Part shown: one piece after another, positions 1-5,587 of the stretch | How the letters are laid out: every line of letters starts with the position of its first letter | Position numbering within the stretch: position 1 is the stretch's first letter | Assembly (NCBI GenBank): GCA_019247335.1 | Contig: JAFAPB010000003.1 | Coordinates: 1-12,432 of the forward strand | Length of the DNA stretch: 12,432 nt | Direction of reading: 5' to 3' | DNA from: Candidatus Kaiserbacteria bacterium | GTDB lineage: Bacteria > Patescibacteriota > Minisyncoccia > Phycocordibacterales > UBA2100 | Translations under genes and position numbers: made by a program | Notes under the pieces: model-generated | Seen by the model: only the letters and a program-made list of their open reading frames with translations | What the model was told of the DNA's origin: nothing | The model's database searches: none

Positions 1-164
1 CACACTGTCGTCACTTGTTCGAGCGACGAGCGGCCCATATCGCACGTCAACTCCTCGAACGGTTCCCCTGTCTTCTTGCCACCCTCGAGGACGGCAAGCG
101 TGTCGACAGGTGCGCCGTTCGTATCCACGAGCCCCGATTCGAGCTCGCATGCTACTGTCGTCAT
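1..164 (-). CDS. GCS2-like carboxylate-amine ligase, sixth paralogue (Met-leader unit), partial
   Basis: Only the first 54 residues are in the window; the 3' end lies beyond base 1. The start is ATG at 164, preceded on the minus strand by a strong GAGGAGG Shine-Dalgarno. The protein begins MTTVACELESGLVDTNG and carries two features shared with the paralogues at 5588 and 6869. These are an ELE-x-GL segment (Glu7 and Glu9), matching the metal-binding ELE start of the fold, and SSLEQVTT at residues 46-53, matching SSIEFxTT. By N-terminal pattern it groups with the Phe and Tyr units rather than with the Ile/Val and Leu units. It lies downstream of a methionine-type leader peptide and attenuator, which suggests methionine-linked expression. 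The reaction is unknown. Family assignment rests on paralogy with the complete copies, because only the N-terminus is visible. Confidence 0.8.
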   Translation of the reverse strand, partial: MTTVACELESGLVDTNGAPVDTLAVLEGGKKTGEPFEELTCDMGRSSLEQVTTV

Positions 165-189
165 GTATTGCCTCCTCAATGAACTTCCA

Positions 190-237
190 CCGGATCATGT
201 GCATCCGGGACCGATTCTCCGCTAAGCGCCGGTCCCG
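190..237 (-). promoter_or_regulatory. Two-hairpin element between Met attenuator and start codon
   Basis: On the minus strand CGGGACCG (230-237) can pair with CGGTCCCG (206-213). CCGGAT (203-208) can pair with ATCCGG (190-195). The two helices share three bases, so they may exchange. The loop of the first holds GGAGAATCG. Similar paired hairpins with an AGAATC core lie in the same place in front of the Phe and Tyr units. Function is unknown. Confidence 0.5.
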
Positions 238-242
238 AACCA

Positions 243-268
243 CAAAGGCCCCCTTTCGGGGGCCTTTG
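243..268 (-). terminator. Attenuator terminator of the Met leader
   Basis: This is an 11-bp stem (243-253 with 258-268) with a four-base loop, and it sits between the Met leader peptide and the ligase. Its 5' arm on the minus strand (GGCCCCCG, 257-264) can instead pair for 8 bp with CGGGGGCT (298-305) at the end of the leader peptide, which would be the antiterminator. The U-tract is short and partly inside the stem. I did not find a convincing 1:2 pause hairpin here. Confidence 0.75.
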
Positions 269-287
269 CGTTTGTTTGTATACGGAA

Positions 288-356
288 TTATCGTCCGAGC
301 CCCCGGAGTTCGATCGAGCGCATCATCATGCCGTTCTGTATAAGACCCGAGGTCAT
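288..356 (-). CDS. Methionine leader peptide (22 aa)
   Basis: The short ORF begins MTSGLIQNG, then has three consecutive Met codons (ATG ATG ATG at residues 10-12), then RSIELRGLGR and a TAA stop. It lies 7 bases past the -10 hexamer TACAGT, so its AUG coincides with the predicted transcription start, and no Shine-Dalgarno is possible. It precedes an antiterminator/terminator pair and then the ligase at 1-164. A run of Met control codons is what a ribosome-stalling attenuator for methionyl-tRNA would need. The ORF is too short to be supported by coding statistics. The support is its equivalence in position and geometry to the four other leaders in this window. Confidence 0.78.
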   Translation of the reverse strand: MTSGLIQNGMMMRSIELRGLGR

Positions 357-362
357 AAAACG

Positions 363-391
363 ACTGTATGCCGCACCCATATGAGTGTCAA
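363..391 (-). promoter_or_regulatory. Promoter of Met leader-ligase unit
   Basis: TTGACA (386-391), a 17-bp spacer and TACAGT (363-368) on the minus strand. The predicted start is base 356, the A of the leader AUG. The stop codon of the upstream amidotransferase-like gene lies inside this -35 box. Confidence 0.8.
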
Positions 392-1125
392 GCCGCGATC
401 TTTTCGATAAACAACGAGATGATCTTCGACGCTTCGGTCGATTCTTTGACGATCGATTCCGCACTCACGCCTTCCGGCAGATAGCCGGGCGAATTTGCGA
501 GCTTCCACGCGACGTCCTGCGCGCGGAGTTCCGGATGAAATTGCATCGTATACGCCTTGGGGCCGAACTTGAGCGCGCTGAATTTGCACGCGGGACCGAC
601 CGCGAGCAGGATCGCGCCCTGCGGGAGCGAAGTGACGCTGTCTTTGTGCCCGTACTGCGCTTGGAAGGATCCCGGAAGCGATTGCATGAGCGGATCGTTT
701 TTTCCTTCAGCAGTGAGCTGCACTTCGAATGTGCCCACTTTTTTCTGCTCGTGATCGTTGGTCACATTGCCGCCGCGCATTTCCGCAAGAAGCTGATGTC
801 CGAAGCAGACGCCGAGAAGCGGCTTCTCATGATCGATCGCGTAATCCGCGAGTCCTTTCACGCGTTCAAGAATTTTGCGCGCGGTCTGGCGCGCCGCGTC
901 GTCATCGGGCCGGCCGCCGTGGAGATCGAATTCTCCGGAGCCACCGATGATGATCGCATCGAATCCTTCGAGCAGCTTCGCCGGCTCCATCCAGAGGAGC
1001 GATTCGTCGAGCGCGGAGAGAAACGTGCATTCGCCGCGATCGCCGACCGAGTGGCGGTACTCTTCCTGCTCGGCCGCGATCATCTCGGGCCGCGCGCGGG
1101 ACTGTATGACCAAAATCTTCTTCAT
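388..1125 (-). CDS. Class I glutamine-amidotransferase-like protein
   Basis: A 245-residue single-domain class I glutamine amidotransferase fold. Visible motifs are the nucleophile elbow GVCFGHQ with Cys107, GHKDSV at about residues 159-164, and FHPE giving His197 and Glu199, so the Cys-His-Glu triad is intact. No synthetase domain is fused, as in the GuaA-like and PuuD/gamma-glutamyl-hydrolase-like members. The start MKKILVIQSR is chosen because the fold begins there. A promoter (TTGCAT, 16 bp, TATAGT at 1132-1159) would start the transcript on the A of this ATG, giving a leaderless message. The longer reading frame upstream only reads through the preceding intergenic region. It lies between two GCS2-like ligase units. 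A ligase plus amidotransferase-fold hydrolase recalls PuuA/PuuD gamma-glutamylation, but that link is inferred. The substrate is unknown. Confidence 0.88.
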   Translation of the reverse strand: MKKILVIQSRARPEMIAAEQEEYRHSVGDRGECTFLSALDESLLWMEPAKLLEGFDAIIIGGSGEFDLHGGRPDDDAARQTARKILERVKGLADYAIDHEKPLLGVCFGHQLLAEMRGGNVTNDHEQKKVGTFEVQLTAEGKNDPLMQSLPGSFQAQYGHKDSVTSLPQGAILLAVGPACKFSALKFGPKAYTMQFHPELRAQDVAWKLANSPGYLPEGVSAESIVKESTEASKIISLFIEKIAA

Positions 1126-1131
1126 ATTCGT

Positions 1132-1159
1132 ACTATAAACGGATGCGGGTGATATGCAA
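1132..1159 (-). promoter_or_regulatory. Leaderless promoter of amidotransferase-like gene
   Basis: TTGCAT (1154-1159), a 16-bp spacer and TATAGT (1132-1137). The A of the ATG at 1125 is exactly the expected +1, so the mRNA would be leaderless, with the same geometry as the leader peptides. Confidence 0.65.
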
Positions 1160-1192
1160 AAAAGTGCGGGCTGCGCGGTAAGGCGCAGCCCG
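1158..1192 (-). terminator. Terminator of Ile/Val-unit ligase
   Basis: A perfect 10-bp stem (1167-1176 with 1183-1192) and six-base loop, followed on the minus strand by a run of T (complement of 1158-1163). The stem is identical in sequence to the terminator at 2525-2550. Confidence 0.88.
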
Positions 1193-1220
1193 TCGTTCTC
1201 GTCAAAAACGGTCGACCACA

Positions 1221-2285
1221 TCAGTGGAAGACGTCTTCGTGCCACATCGCGGAGTTGTAGTCGGCGGGAATGGTCTTGCCGACGATCGAGTACGAGGTGA
1301 TCTCGCGCCACGCCTTCGTGCTCCTGCATGCCTCGAGCGTGTCCGGAATGGTTGCCGGAGCGACGCTCAAGACCAGATCGCAGAAGCCGACAACGTGATT
1401 CACGACTTCCTCGAGCGACTCCAGCGGCCAGGACGGCAAGAGACGGATCTCCGTCGTCCCGAACTGCCAGCGTGCCCGCGCGAGCGGCCAATGGCCGGTC
1501 TTGCCGTCGATCTCATTGCCCCATTCCATCGGGCTTTCGAGATCGACTTCCCAGTCGCCCGACTGCACGTTGAGCTCGCCGACCGGGCGCATCATGCGCT
1601 TGAGCGACGAGTACTGCCGCAGGAAATCCTCGAACGAGGTGTACCAGAGGTCATCCCGGCAGAAACGGCGCCGGTCGCCCCACCCCCAGGCGGTGATGAG
1701 GTGCCCCGTGTTGTCGACGCTGTAGTGACGACAGAGGATGCGAGCGAGCCGCGGGCCGAGGAAGTTGAGCACGTCGAGCAGGAAGATGATGCGGTTGTCG
1801 ATATTGGCAACCGACACGCCGTTCTCGTGGCAGAGGTGCATGTGGAGTGCCGCTCTGCTGTTGAGATAGCCCATCCGCGCCAAACGCTGCTGAACTTCTT
1901 CCTCCTTGTAGAGGGCGCGCAACTCGCGGCGGGCCGCCTCCCACAGCGCGCGATAGCGCCCAGTGGTGACTTCCGGATCGATGTGATGTTGATCATACGG
2001 GCTCGCCATCGCGTAGACGATGTCGAGACCGTCGCTACGGATGCGCCGATCGAGTTCGAGGATATGCGCGACCGCGCCGCTGATCGATGTCGCCTCCTTG
2101 CCCGCGAATTCGATCGATCCGAGGCCGGGCTCGCGTGTGACGAGTCCGACCGGCTTGTATCCGTTGACGCCGCTTTTCGCATTCCAACGATTGGCGATCG
2201 GTTCGACGTCCACGGGATGCAAGACCCCTGCGCGTCGTACGCCGGTCCAACCTTCGGCCTCAAGTCCGATTGACTGTAGTTTCAT
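1221..2285 (-). CDS. GCS2-like carboxylate-amine ligase (Ile/Val-leader unit)
   Basis: This 354-residue protein has the marks of the GCS2/YbdK glutamine-synthetase-like fold. It has an E-x-E start (SIGLEAEGW, Glu9 and Glu11), GSIEF at about 56-60, LHMHLCHENG at about 147-156 (the counterpart of the family's G-x-HVHVG), and FGTTEIRLLPS at about 275-285 (the counterpart of GT-V/I-EFR). Such enzymes use ATP to join a carboxylate to an amine; glutamate-cysteine ligase is the best-known member. The start at 2285 follows GGAAGGGAG. It is closest in this window to the 2585-3664 paralogue, with which it shares ARILC-x-x-x-x-VDN-x-GHL and GWGD-x-RRF. Expression is predicted to respond to isoleucine/valine supply through the leader at 2421-2477. 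It ends in its own terminator. The real substrate is unknown. Confidence 0.88.
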   Translation of the reverse strand: MKLQSIGLEAEGWTGVRRAGVLHPVDVEPIANRWNAKSGVNGYKPVGLVTREPGLGSIEFAGKEATSISGAVAHILELDRRIRSDGLDIVYAMASPYDQHHIDPEVTTGRYRALWEAARRELRALYKEEEVQQRLARMGYLNSRAALHMHLCHENGVSVANIDNRIIFLLDVLNFLGPRLARILCRHYSVDNTGHLITAWGWGDRRRFCRDDLWYTSFEDFLRQYSSLKRMMRPVGELNVQSGDWEVDLESPMEWGNEIDGKTGHWPLARARWQFGTTEIRLLPSWPLESLEEVVNHVVGFCDLVLSVAPATIPDTLEACRSTKAWREITSYSIVGKTIPADYNSAMWHEDVFH

Positions 2286-2360
2286 TGCCGCATCTCCCTT
2301 CCGAGATTCGTGACGTTGACTATGACGATATTGAGTACAGAAAGATCTCTTTGAGCCTAG

Positions 2361-2387
2361 AACGAAACAACCTCCCTTTTGGGGAGG
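2361..2387 (-). terminator. Attenuator terminator of the Ile/Val leader
   Basis: GC-rich 6-bp stem CCTCCC/GGGAGG (2371-2376 with 2382-2387), followed on the minus strand by TTGTTTCGTT. Competing pairings are visible. The 1:2 hairpin is 2456-2466 with 2404-2414 (10 of 11 pairs). The antiterminator is GGGGAG (2415-2420) with CTCCCC (2381-2386). Confidence 0.78.
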
Positions 2388-2420
2388 CCGGCGTTCTGTG
2401 TTGCAGCGCGCAAGCTCCCC

Positions 2421-2477
2421 TTAGAGGAGGTCAATGACAACGACGATAATGCGTCCTTGCGAGCTGGTGTGGCTCAT
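2421..2477 (-). CDS. Isoleucine/valine leader peptide (18 aa)
   Basis: The ORF reads MSHTSSQGRIIVVVIDLL and then TAA. The control region is Ile-Ile-Val-Val-Val-Ile, with two Leu codons just before the stop, which resembles the classical ilv leader peptides. Its AUG is 7 bases after the end of TAGAGT, so it is leaderless. Because a separate Leu leader controls the neighbouring paralogue, Ile and Val are the likelier signals here; a joint branched-chain response is possible. The 1:2 hairpin covers the control codons, as expected for ribosome-stalling attenuation. Confidence 0.82.
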   Translation of the reverse strand: MSHTSSQGRIIVVVIDLL

Positions 2478-2483
2478 ACGCTC

Positions 2484-2511
2484 ACTCTACCCGTGCCGCG
2501 TAGGCTGTCAA
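2484..2511 (-). promoter_or_regulatory. Promoter of Ile/Val leader-ligase unit
   Basis: TTGACA (2506-2511), 16-bp spacer, TAGAGT (2484-2489). The predicted start is base 2477, the A of the leader AUG. It directly abuts the terminator of the upstream Leu unit. Confidence 0.78.
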
Positions 2512-2514
2512 GCA

Positions 2515-2550
2515 TAAAAAAGTCCGGGCTGCGCGATGAGGCGCAGCCCG
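2515..2550 (-). terminator. Terminator of Leu-unit ligase
   Basis: 10-bp stem CGGGCTGCGC/GCGCAGCCCG (2525-2534 with 2541-2550), six-base loop, T run on the minus strand (complement of 2515-2521). The next unit's -35 box follows within a few bases. Confidence 0.9.
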
Positions 2551-2584
2551 TAGCCAAGGTGCAAACGATCGATCCGACAGGGGA

Positions 2585-3664
2585 TCAGTGCATGAAGTCC
2601 GCGGTCCAGGCGAGCTGGTCGTAGTTGGCCGGGATCTTGGCGGCGCCGCCGATCGGGAAGTCGGTGATCTTCTTCCAATCGTCGGTCTTCTTGAACGCCT
2701 CGACGCTCTCGACGTTGCAGCCCTCGGCCGATGCGATCGACACGAGGAAGCAGACGAAGTCGTCGAGATCGGTGAGTGCCGAGCGCAAGTGCTCGGGCGA
2801 CATCGCCGGCAAAAGCCGGAACTCGAGCGTCCCCTGCTTCGTGCGGATCCGGCAGAGGTGCCAGAAACCCACGTCGCCGAGGTCGTCGCGCGCCCAGATC
2901 GTGGGCCGCTCAAGGTCGACCTGCCACTGACCCTTTTCCTGGTCGCCGTCGATCGAGCAGATGAACCGCGGGATCTGCGCGTACCAGTCCTGCATGTGAG
3001 CGAACGAGCGATGCCAGACGTCGGGCTGCGCAAAGCGCCGCGGATCGCCCCACCCCTTGAAGATCTGGAGGTGGCCGCGATTGTCGACGTTGTGCTTGTC
3101 GCAGAGTATCCGCGCGACGCGCGGTGCGACGAAGCGCATGACGTTGGCCGCGTAGATGAGCCGGATGTCGACGGCATGGCGCGCGATCCGCATGCCGTCG
3201 AACGACCGGTGCAGATGCGTCGCCGCATAATTATTTTGCTGCAGAAGCAGCCGCCAATCGTCCGGTCGCCCGAGCTTCGCCGTTTCCCGCTTCGACGCTT
3301 CAACGATCGCGGCGAAACGAGACTTCGATCCGGATACTTGCAGCGTATCCGGCTGCTCGTGCACGCCGTACGGCATTGCACAGGTGTAGCGCACGTCGAT
3401 GCCTTCTTCCGTGCACCGACGCTGGAAGTGGTAGACCTGGTCCACCAGTTCCCAGATCGTCGTGACCGGGGTGCTGGCGAACTCGATCGAGCCGATGCCG
3501 GATTCGCGCGTGAGCGTGCCGAGGATCGGAATGCCGTTCGCCTGCTTCAGCGTATCGATGAGCGGTGTGACATCGCGCGGGACGAGGATGCCGTTCGACA
3601 TCTCGCATGCCCACGTTTCGACTTCACCCCCGACGAGGCCGGGGAGTTTCAACGGTTGCCGCAT
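2585..3664 (-). CDS. GCS2-like carboxylate-amine ligase (Leu-leader unit)
   Basis: This 359-residue paralogue has the GCS2 landmarks. GGEVETW (Glu14, Glu16) is followed by GIGSIEFAST (about 56-65), ATHLHRSFDG (about 148-157) and QGTLEFRLLPA (about 277-287). It shares VARILC-x-K-x-NVDN-x-GHLQ, GWGDPRRF and D-x-WH-x-SF with the Ile/Val-unit enzyme, so these two form one subgroup. The start at 3664 is preceded by a GAGAGGGA purine tract about 10 bases upstream; a start a few codons further in cannot be excluded. A leucine-rich leader peptide and a full three-hairpin attenuator precede it, and its own terminator follows. Cytosolic; no signal peptide or membrane segment. The chemistry is inferred only from the family. 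Confidence 0.88.
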   Translation of the reverse strand: MRQPLKLPGLVGGEVETWACEMSNGILVPRDVTPLIDTLKQANGIPILGTLTRESGIGSIEFASTPVTTIWELVDQVYHFQRRCTEEGIDVRYTCAMPYGVHEQPDTLQVSGSKSRFAAIVEASKRETAKLGRPDDWRLLLQQNNYAATHLHRSFDGMRIARHAVDIRLIYAANVMRFVAPRVARILCDKHNVDNRGHLQIFKGWGDPRRFAQPDVWHRSFAHMQDWYAQIPRFICSIDGDQEKGQWQVDLERPTIWARDDLGDVGFWHLCRIRTKQGTLEFRLLPAMSPEHLRSALTDLDDFVCFLVSIASAEGCNVESVEAFKKTDDWKKITDFPIGGAAKIPANYDQLAWTADFMH

Positions 3665-3716
3665 TTCTTTTCATTCCCTCTCATTGTCGGAACCTCAATG
3701 AACAGTTCCGAAGTTG

Positions 3717-3746
3717 AAAAGCCTCCCCTCTTTCGAGTGGAGGCTT
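3717..3746 (-). terminator. Attenuator terminator of the Leu leader
   Basis: The stem AAGCCTCC-x-CTC / GAG-x-GGAGGCTT is followed by TTTTC on the minus strand. The three competing helices are clear. The 1:2 pause hairpin is a perfect 10-bp pairing of 3823-3832 with 3773-3782. The 2:3 antiterminator is GGGGGCTT (3781-3788) with AAGCCTCC (3739-3746). The 3:4 terminator is this one. This is the textbook amino-acid operon attenuator layout. Confidence 0.87.
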
Positions 3747-3787
3747 CGTGATTTCGGTTTCGTGGATTTACACGTTCACAAAGCCCC

Positions 3788-3844
3788 CTATCTAAGGAGG
3801 AGGCCAAGGAGCACGAGGCCCTTTTGTGAACGGATAACGTCCAT
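3788..3844 (-). CDS. Leucine leader peptide (18 aa)
   Basis: The ORF reads MDVIRSQKGLVLLGLLLR and then TAG. Six of the last nine residues are Leu, encoded by CTC and CTT. The AUG coincides with the predicted transcription start (7 bases past TACGGT). Segment 1 of the attenuator lies inside the peptide's first half, and the stop codon abuts segment 2, so a ribosome stalled on Leu codons would free segment 2 for the antiterminator. Confidence 0.86.
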   Translation of the reverse strand: MDVIRSQKGLVLLGLLLR

Positions 3845-3850
3845 AAGGCC

Positions 3851-3879
3851 ACCGTAACAAGCGCCTCCCAGGCTGTCAA
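3851..3879 (-). promoter_or_regulatory. Promoter of Leu leader-ligase unit
   Basis: TTGACA (3874-3879), 17-bp spacer, TACGGT (3851-3856), predicted start 3844. Its -35 box is one arm of a perfect inverted repeat (3873-3893) whose other arm holds the -35 box of the divergent serA promoter. Confidence 0.72.
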
Positions 3880-3886
3880 CGCGGCG

Positions 3887-3914
3887 TTGACAGCGCCCCT
3901 TCCCGCGCTAGACT
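3887..3914 (+). promoter_or_regulatory. Promoter of T-box-serA unit
   Basis: TTGACA (3887-3892), 16-bp spacer, TAGACT (3909-3914); expected start at about 3921. Divergent to, and only seven bases from, the -35 of the Leu unit. Confidence 0.82.
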
Positions 3915-3920
3915 ACGGGT

Positions 3921-4116
3921 AGCCACAGCCTATGATCCGGTTCCCTTCGCAGGAAGGGGTTCGGCCCGGTGAGGCGGATCTGCACGAGTAGATCCCGGGT
4001 TCTCCCGTAACAGAGGTAATCCGTATCCATAAGGAGCGGATGAGTAACAATAAGGTGGCACCGCGAAGAAACTCGCCCTTAGCGCACAGAGCGATCTGTG
4101 AATTAAGGGCGAGTTT
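3921..4116 (+). promoter_or_regulatory. T-box riboswitch, probably serine tRNA-responsive
   Basis: The T-box AAGGTGGCACCGCG is at 4052-4065. The antiterminator is visible: helix A1 UAAGG (4051-4055) with CCUUA (4077-4081), bulge UGGCACC, and helix A2 GCG (4063-4065) with CGC (4074-4076). The competing terminator is a perfect 13-bp stem (4069-4081 with 4104-4116). UGGC would pair with a tRNA ending GCCA, meaning discriminator G. Stem I is compact: GCC/GGC, CCGG/CCGG and CCCTTC/GAAGGG helices. The loop GTTCGGC (3959-3965) gives a candidate specifier UCG at 3961-3963 (Ser). Downstream lie a CUCC/GAGG pseudoknot candidate and a stem III-like hairpin. The Ser reading agrees with tRNA-Ser having discriminator G and with serA downstream. 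The specifier position is inferred. Confidence 0.88.
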
Positions 4117-4145
4117 GTCATTGGACAGCTCGTATCACCCGTGGG

Positions 4146-4189
4146 GCGAAAAGATTTAAGCGCCCTCCGGGACGCTTTGATCTTTTCGC
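4146..4189 (+). promoter_or_regulatory. Long hairpin in the serA 5' untranslated region
   Basis: Bases 4146-4162 pair with 4173-4189 over 17 positions with one T-T mismatch and one G-U. A CCC/GGG inner pairing caps the stem. No T-tract follows, so it is not a normal terminator. It lies after the T-box terminator and 34 bases before the serA start. It may stabilise or process the mRNA; function unknown. Confidence 0.6.
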
Positions 4190-4223
4190 TGCACATACAG
4201 TCAGAAAATGAAAGGAATGGATC

Positions 4224-5453
4224 ATGCACTCCATGATCACGACTCATCGCGTACGCGCGTTTACGCCGCTCTCACCGGCGGCGATCGCGAAGCTGGAAAC
4301 CGCGAGCGGCAACGGCACGAATTGCCGTTTCGAATTCAGCGACGACATTGCGAATTGCGATACCGCCGTCATGCGCACCATGGACTTCAATGTGGACGAG
4401 TTTCCGAACCTGAAGCTCATCGTACGCGCCGGAACAGAGGCCAACAAGATCGTCGGCAATCGTGTCGTGAACGGCGAAGCCTGCGTTCAGATGACGCTCG
4501 GCGCCAACTCCGACTCGGTCGCGCAGGAAGTCCTGTTCGCCGTCATCGGCCTGTCCCGCCAGTTTCATCGCGGCGACGCATTCGTGCGGACACAGCTCGA
4601 TTACAGCCTGCCAAAAAAGGATTTCGAAACCGGCGAAGAAGGCTTCGAAACCATGAAGTCCAAGATGGTCGGTCGCGAGCTCTCCTCGCTCACCGTCGGC
4701 GTTATCGGCGTCGGTCAGATCGGCATCCGCGTCATCCAGATGTTGCTGCTCCTCGGCGTACGCGTCATCGCGCACGACACGAACCGGCGCTCGCCGCTCT
4801 ATCGCCTGCTTCCGCCGTCGGTGGAACGTGCGAATACCGTCGATCAGTTGCTGGAGAAGTCGGATTTCGTCACGGTGCATACGCCTGGCGAGAACAACCA
4901 GCATCTCATCAGCGCGGCGCGGCTCGCCAAGATGCGGAAAGGCGCGGGACTCATCAACTGCGCCCGCGGCGAAGTCTGCGACAGCGTCGCCATCCTCTCC
5001 GCTCTCAACGAAGGGAAGCTCGGCGGTTACTTCACGGACTTTCCGGACCAGAAGCTTCCGCCCCACCCGCTCATCATGTGCCAGCCGCATGAGGGCGGGA
5101 ATACCAAGGAAGCGCAGGCTCGATGCGGCGACTTGGCTGCCGATCAGATCATCGACTTCTACAAGCAAGGAAATGTCTGGTCGCCGAAGAACTGGCCGGA
5201 GAACGTCCTTGAACCGTCGTCCGCCGCCGTCATGCGGGTCACGGTGCCCCATCGCAATCAGGATGGCGTTCTCGCTCAGATCGAGCCGATCATCGCGGTC
5301 GGTCCGCGTGTGAACATCAGCAACACGCACACGAGCACGAACACGCAATTCGGCTACTACATCGCCGACTGCGATCAGCCGGTGTCGGCTGAAAAAATCG
5401 CACGCATCCGGGCAATCACGGGCGTGATCGATGTCATGACGTTCACCTTCTGA
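4224..5453 (+). CDS. serA: D-3-phosphoglycerate dehydrogenase with ACT domain
   Basis: This 409-residue 2-hydroxyacid dehydrogenase would oxidise 3-phosphoglycerate in the first step of serine synthesis. The substrate-domain motif VRAGTEANKI is at about 67-76. The Rossmann motif GVGQIG is at 162-167. Asp185 after strand two suggests NAD preference. The catalytic Arg is in NCARGE (Arg248) and the catalytic His in QPHEGGN (His289). A C-terminal ACT domain (about 337-409) is expected to bind an amino acid. The TDFP segment reads TDFPDQKLP, so the usual catalytic Glu is not evident (Gln276 in the nearest alignment). The start at 4224 has AAGGA 9 bases upstream. Control by a Ser-type T-box supports the assignment. 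No serB or serC is in the window. Confidence 0.85.
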   Translation: MHSMITTHRVRAFTPLSPAAIAKLETASGNGTNCRFEFSDDIANCDTAVMRTMDFNVDEFPNLKLIVRAGTEANKIVGNRVVNGEACVQMTLGANSDSVAQEVLFAVIGLSRQFHRGDAFVRTQLDYSLPKKDFETGEEGFETMKSKMVGRELSSLTVGVIGVGQIGIRVIQMLLLLGVRVIAHDTNRRSPLYRLLPPSVERANTVDQLLEKSDFVTVHTPGENNQHLISAARLAKMRKGAGLINCARGEVCDSVAILSALNEGKLGGYFTDFPDQKLPPHPLIMCQPHEGGNTKEAQARCGDLAADQIIDFYKQGNVWSPKNWPENVLEPSSAAVMRVTVPHRNQDGVLAQIEPIIAVGPRVNISNTHTSTNTQFGYYIADCDQPVSAEKIARIRAITGVIDVMTFTF

Positions 5454-5483
5454 CGATCGCAGCTAACTGCACAAAAAACGAAG

Positions 5484-5514
5484 CCGCGGCGGGTCCGATC
5501 CCCTCCGCGGTTTT
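5484..5514 (+). terminator. Terminator of serA
   Basis: CCGCGG (5484-5489) pairs with CCGCGG (5505-5510), with a partly paired GC-rich interior, followed by TTTTCACTTT. Confidence 0.75.
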
Positions 5515-5524
5515 CACTTTGCAT

Positions 5525-5557
5525 AAAAAGAAATCGGCGCAGACAAAGCTGCGCCGA
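5525..5557 (-). terminator. Terminator of Phe-unit ligase
   Basis: Nine-bp stem TCGGCGCAG/CTGCGCCGA (5534-5542 with 5549-5557), with TTTCTTTTT on the minus strand (complement of 5525-5533). It faces the serA terminator. Confidence 0.88.
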
Positions 5558-5587
5558 AAGTGGTTTCCCTGGAAACCGAAGAACTGA

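Noticed and set aside
241..270. Terminator at 243-268 as the end of the amidotransferase gene
   Set aside because: It lies downstream of a promoter and leader peptide on the same strand and has a matching antiterminator strand, so an attenuator is the better reading, though it may also stop readthrough.
1224..2273. Long plus-strand open frame of 349 codons
   Set aside because: It is the antisense shadow of the GCS2-like gene on the minus strand. It has no ribosome site and an Arg/Asp/Val-rich composition typical of reverse frames in G+C-rich DNA.
2588..3751. Plus-strand open frame of 387 codons
   Set aside because: Antisense to the Leu-unit ligase, whose motifs, Shine-Dalgarno, leader and terminator are all on the minus strand. 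The product looks like a composition artefact.
3649..3879. 76-codon minus-strand frame across the Leu leader
   Set aside because: It runs through the promoter, leader and terminator. The leucine leader in a different frame fits the attenuator geometry.
3959..3965. Other specifier frames UUC/UUG (Phe/Leu) or CGG/GGG (Arg/Gly) in the two T-boxes
   Set aside because: tRNA-Phe and tRNA-Leu have discriminator A and tRNA-Gly has U, which do not match the UGGC bulge; Phe and Leu already have their own leader units. Not excluded by experiment.
4272..5348. Minus-strand open frame of 358 codons
   Set aside because: Antisense to serA, whose NAD-binding and ACT motifs are clear on the plus strand.
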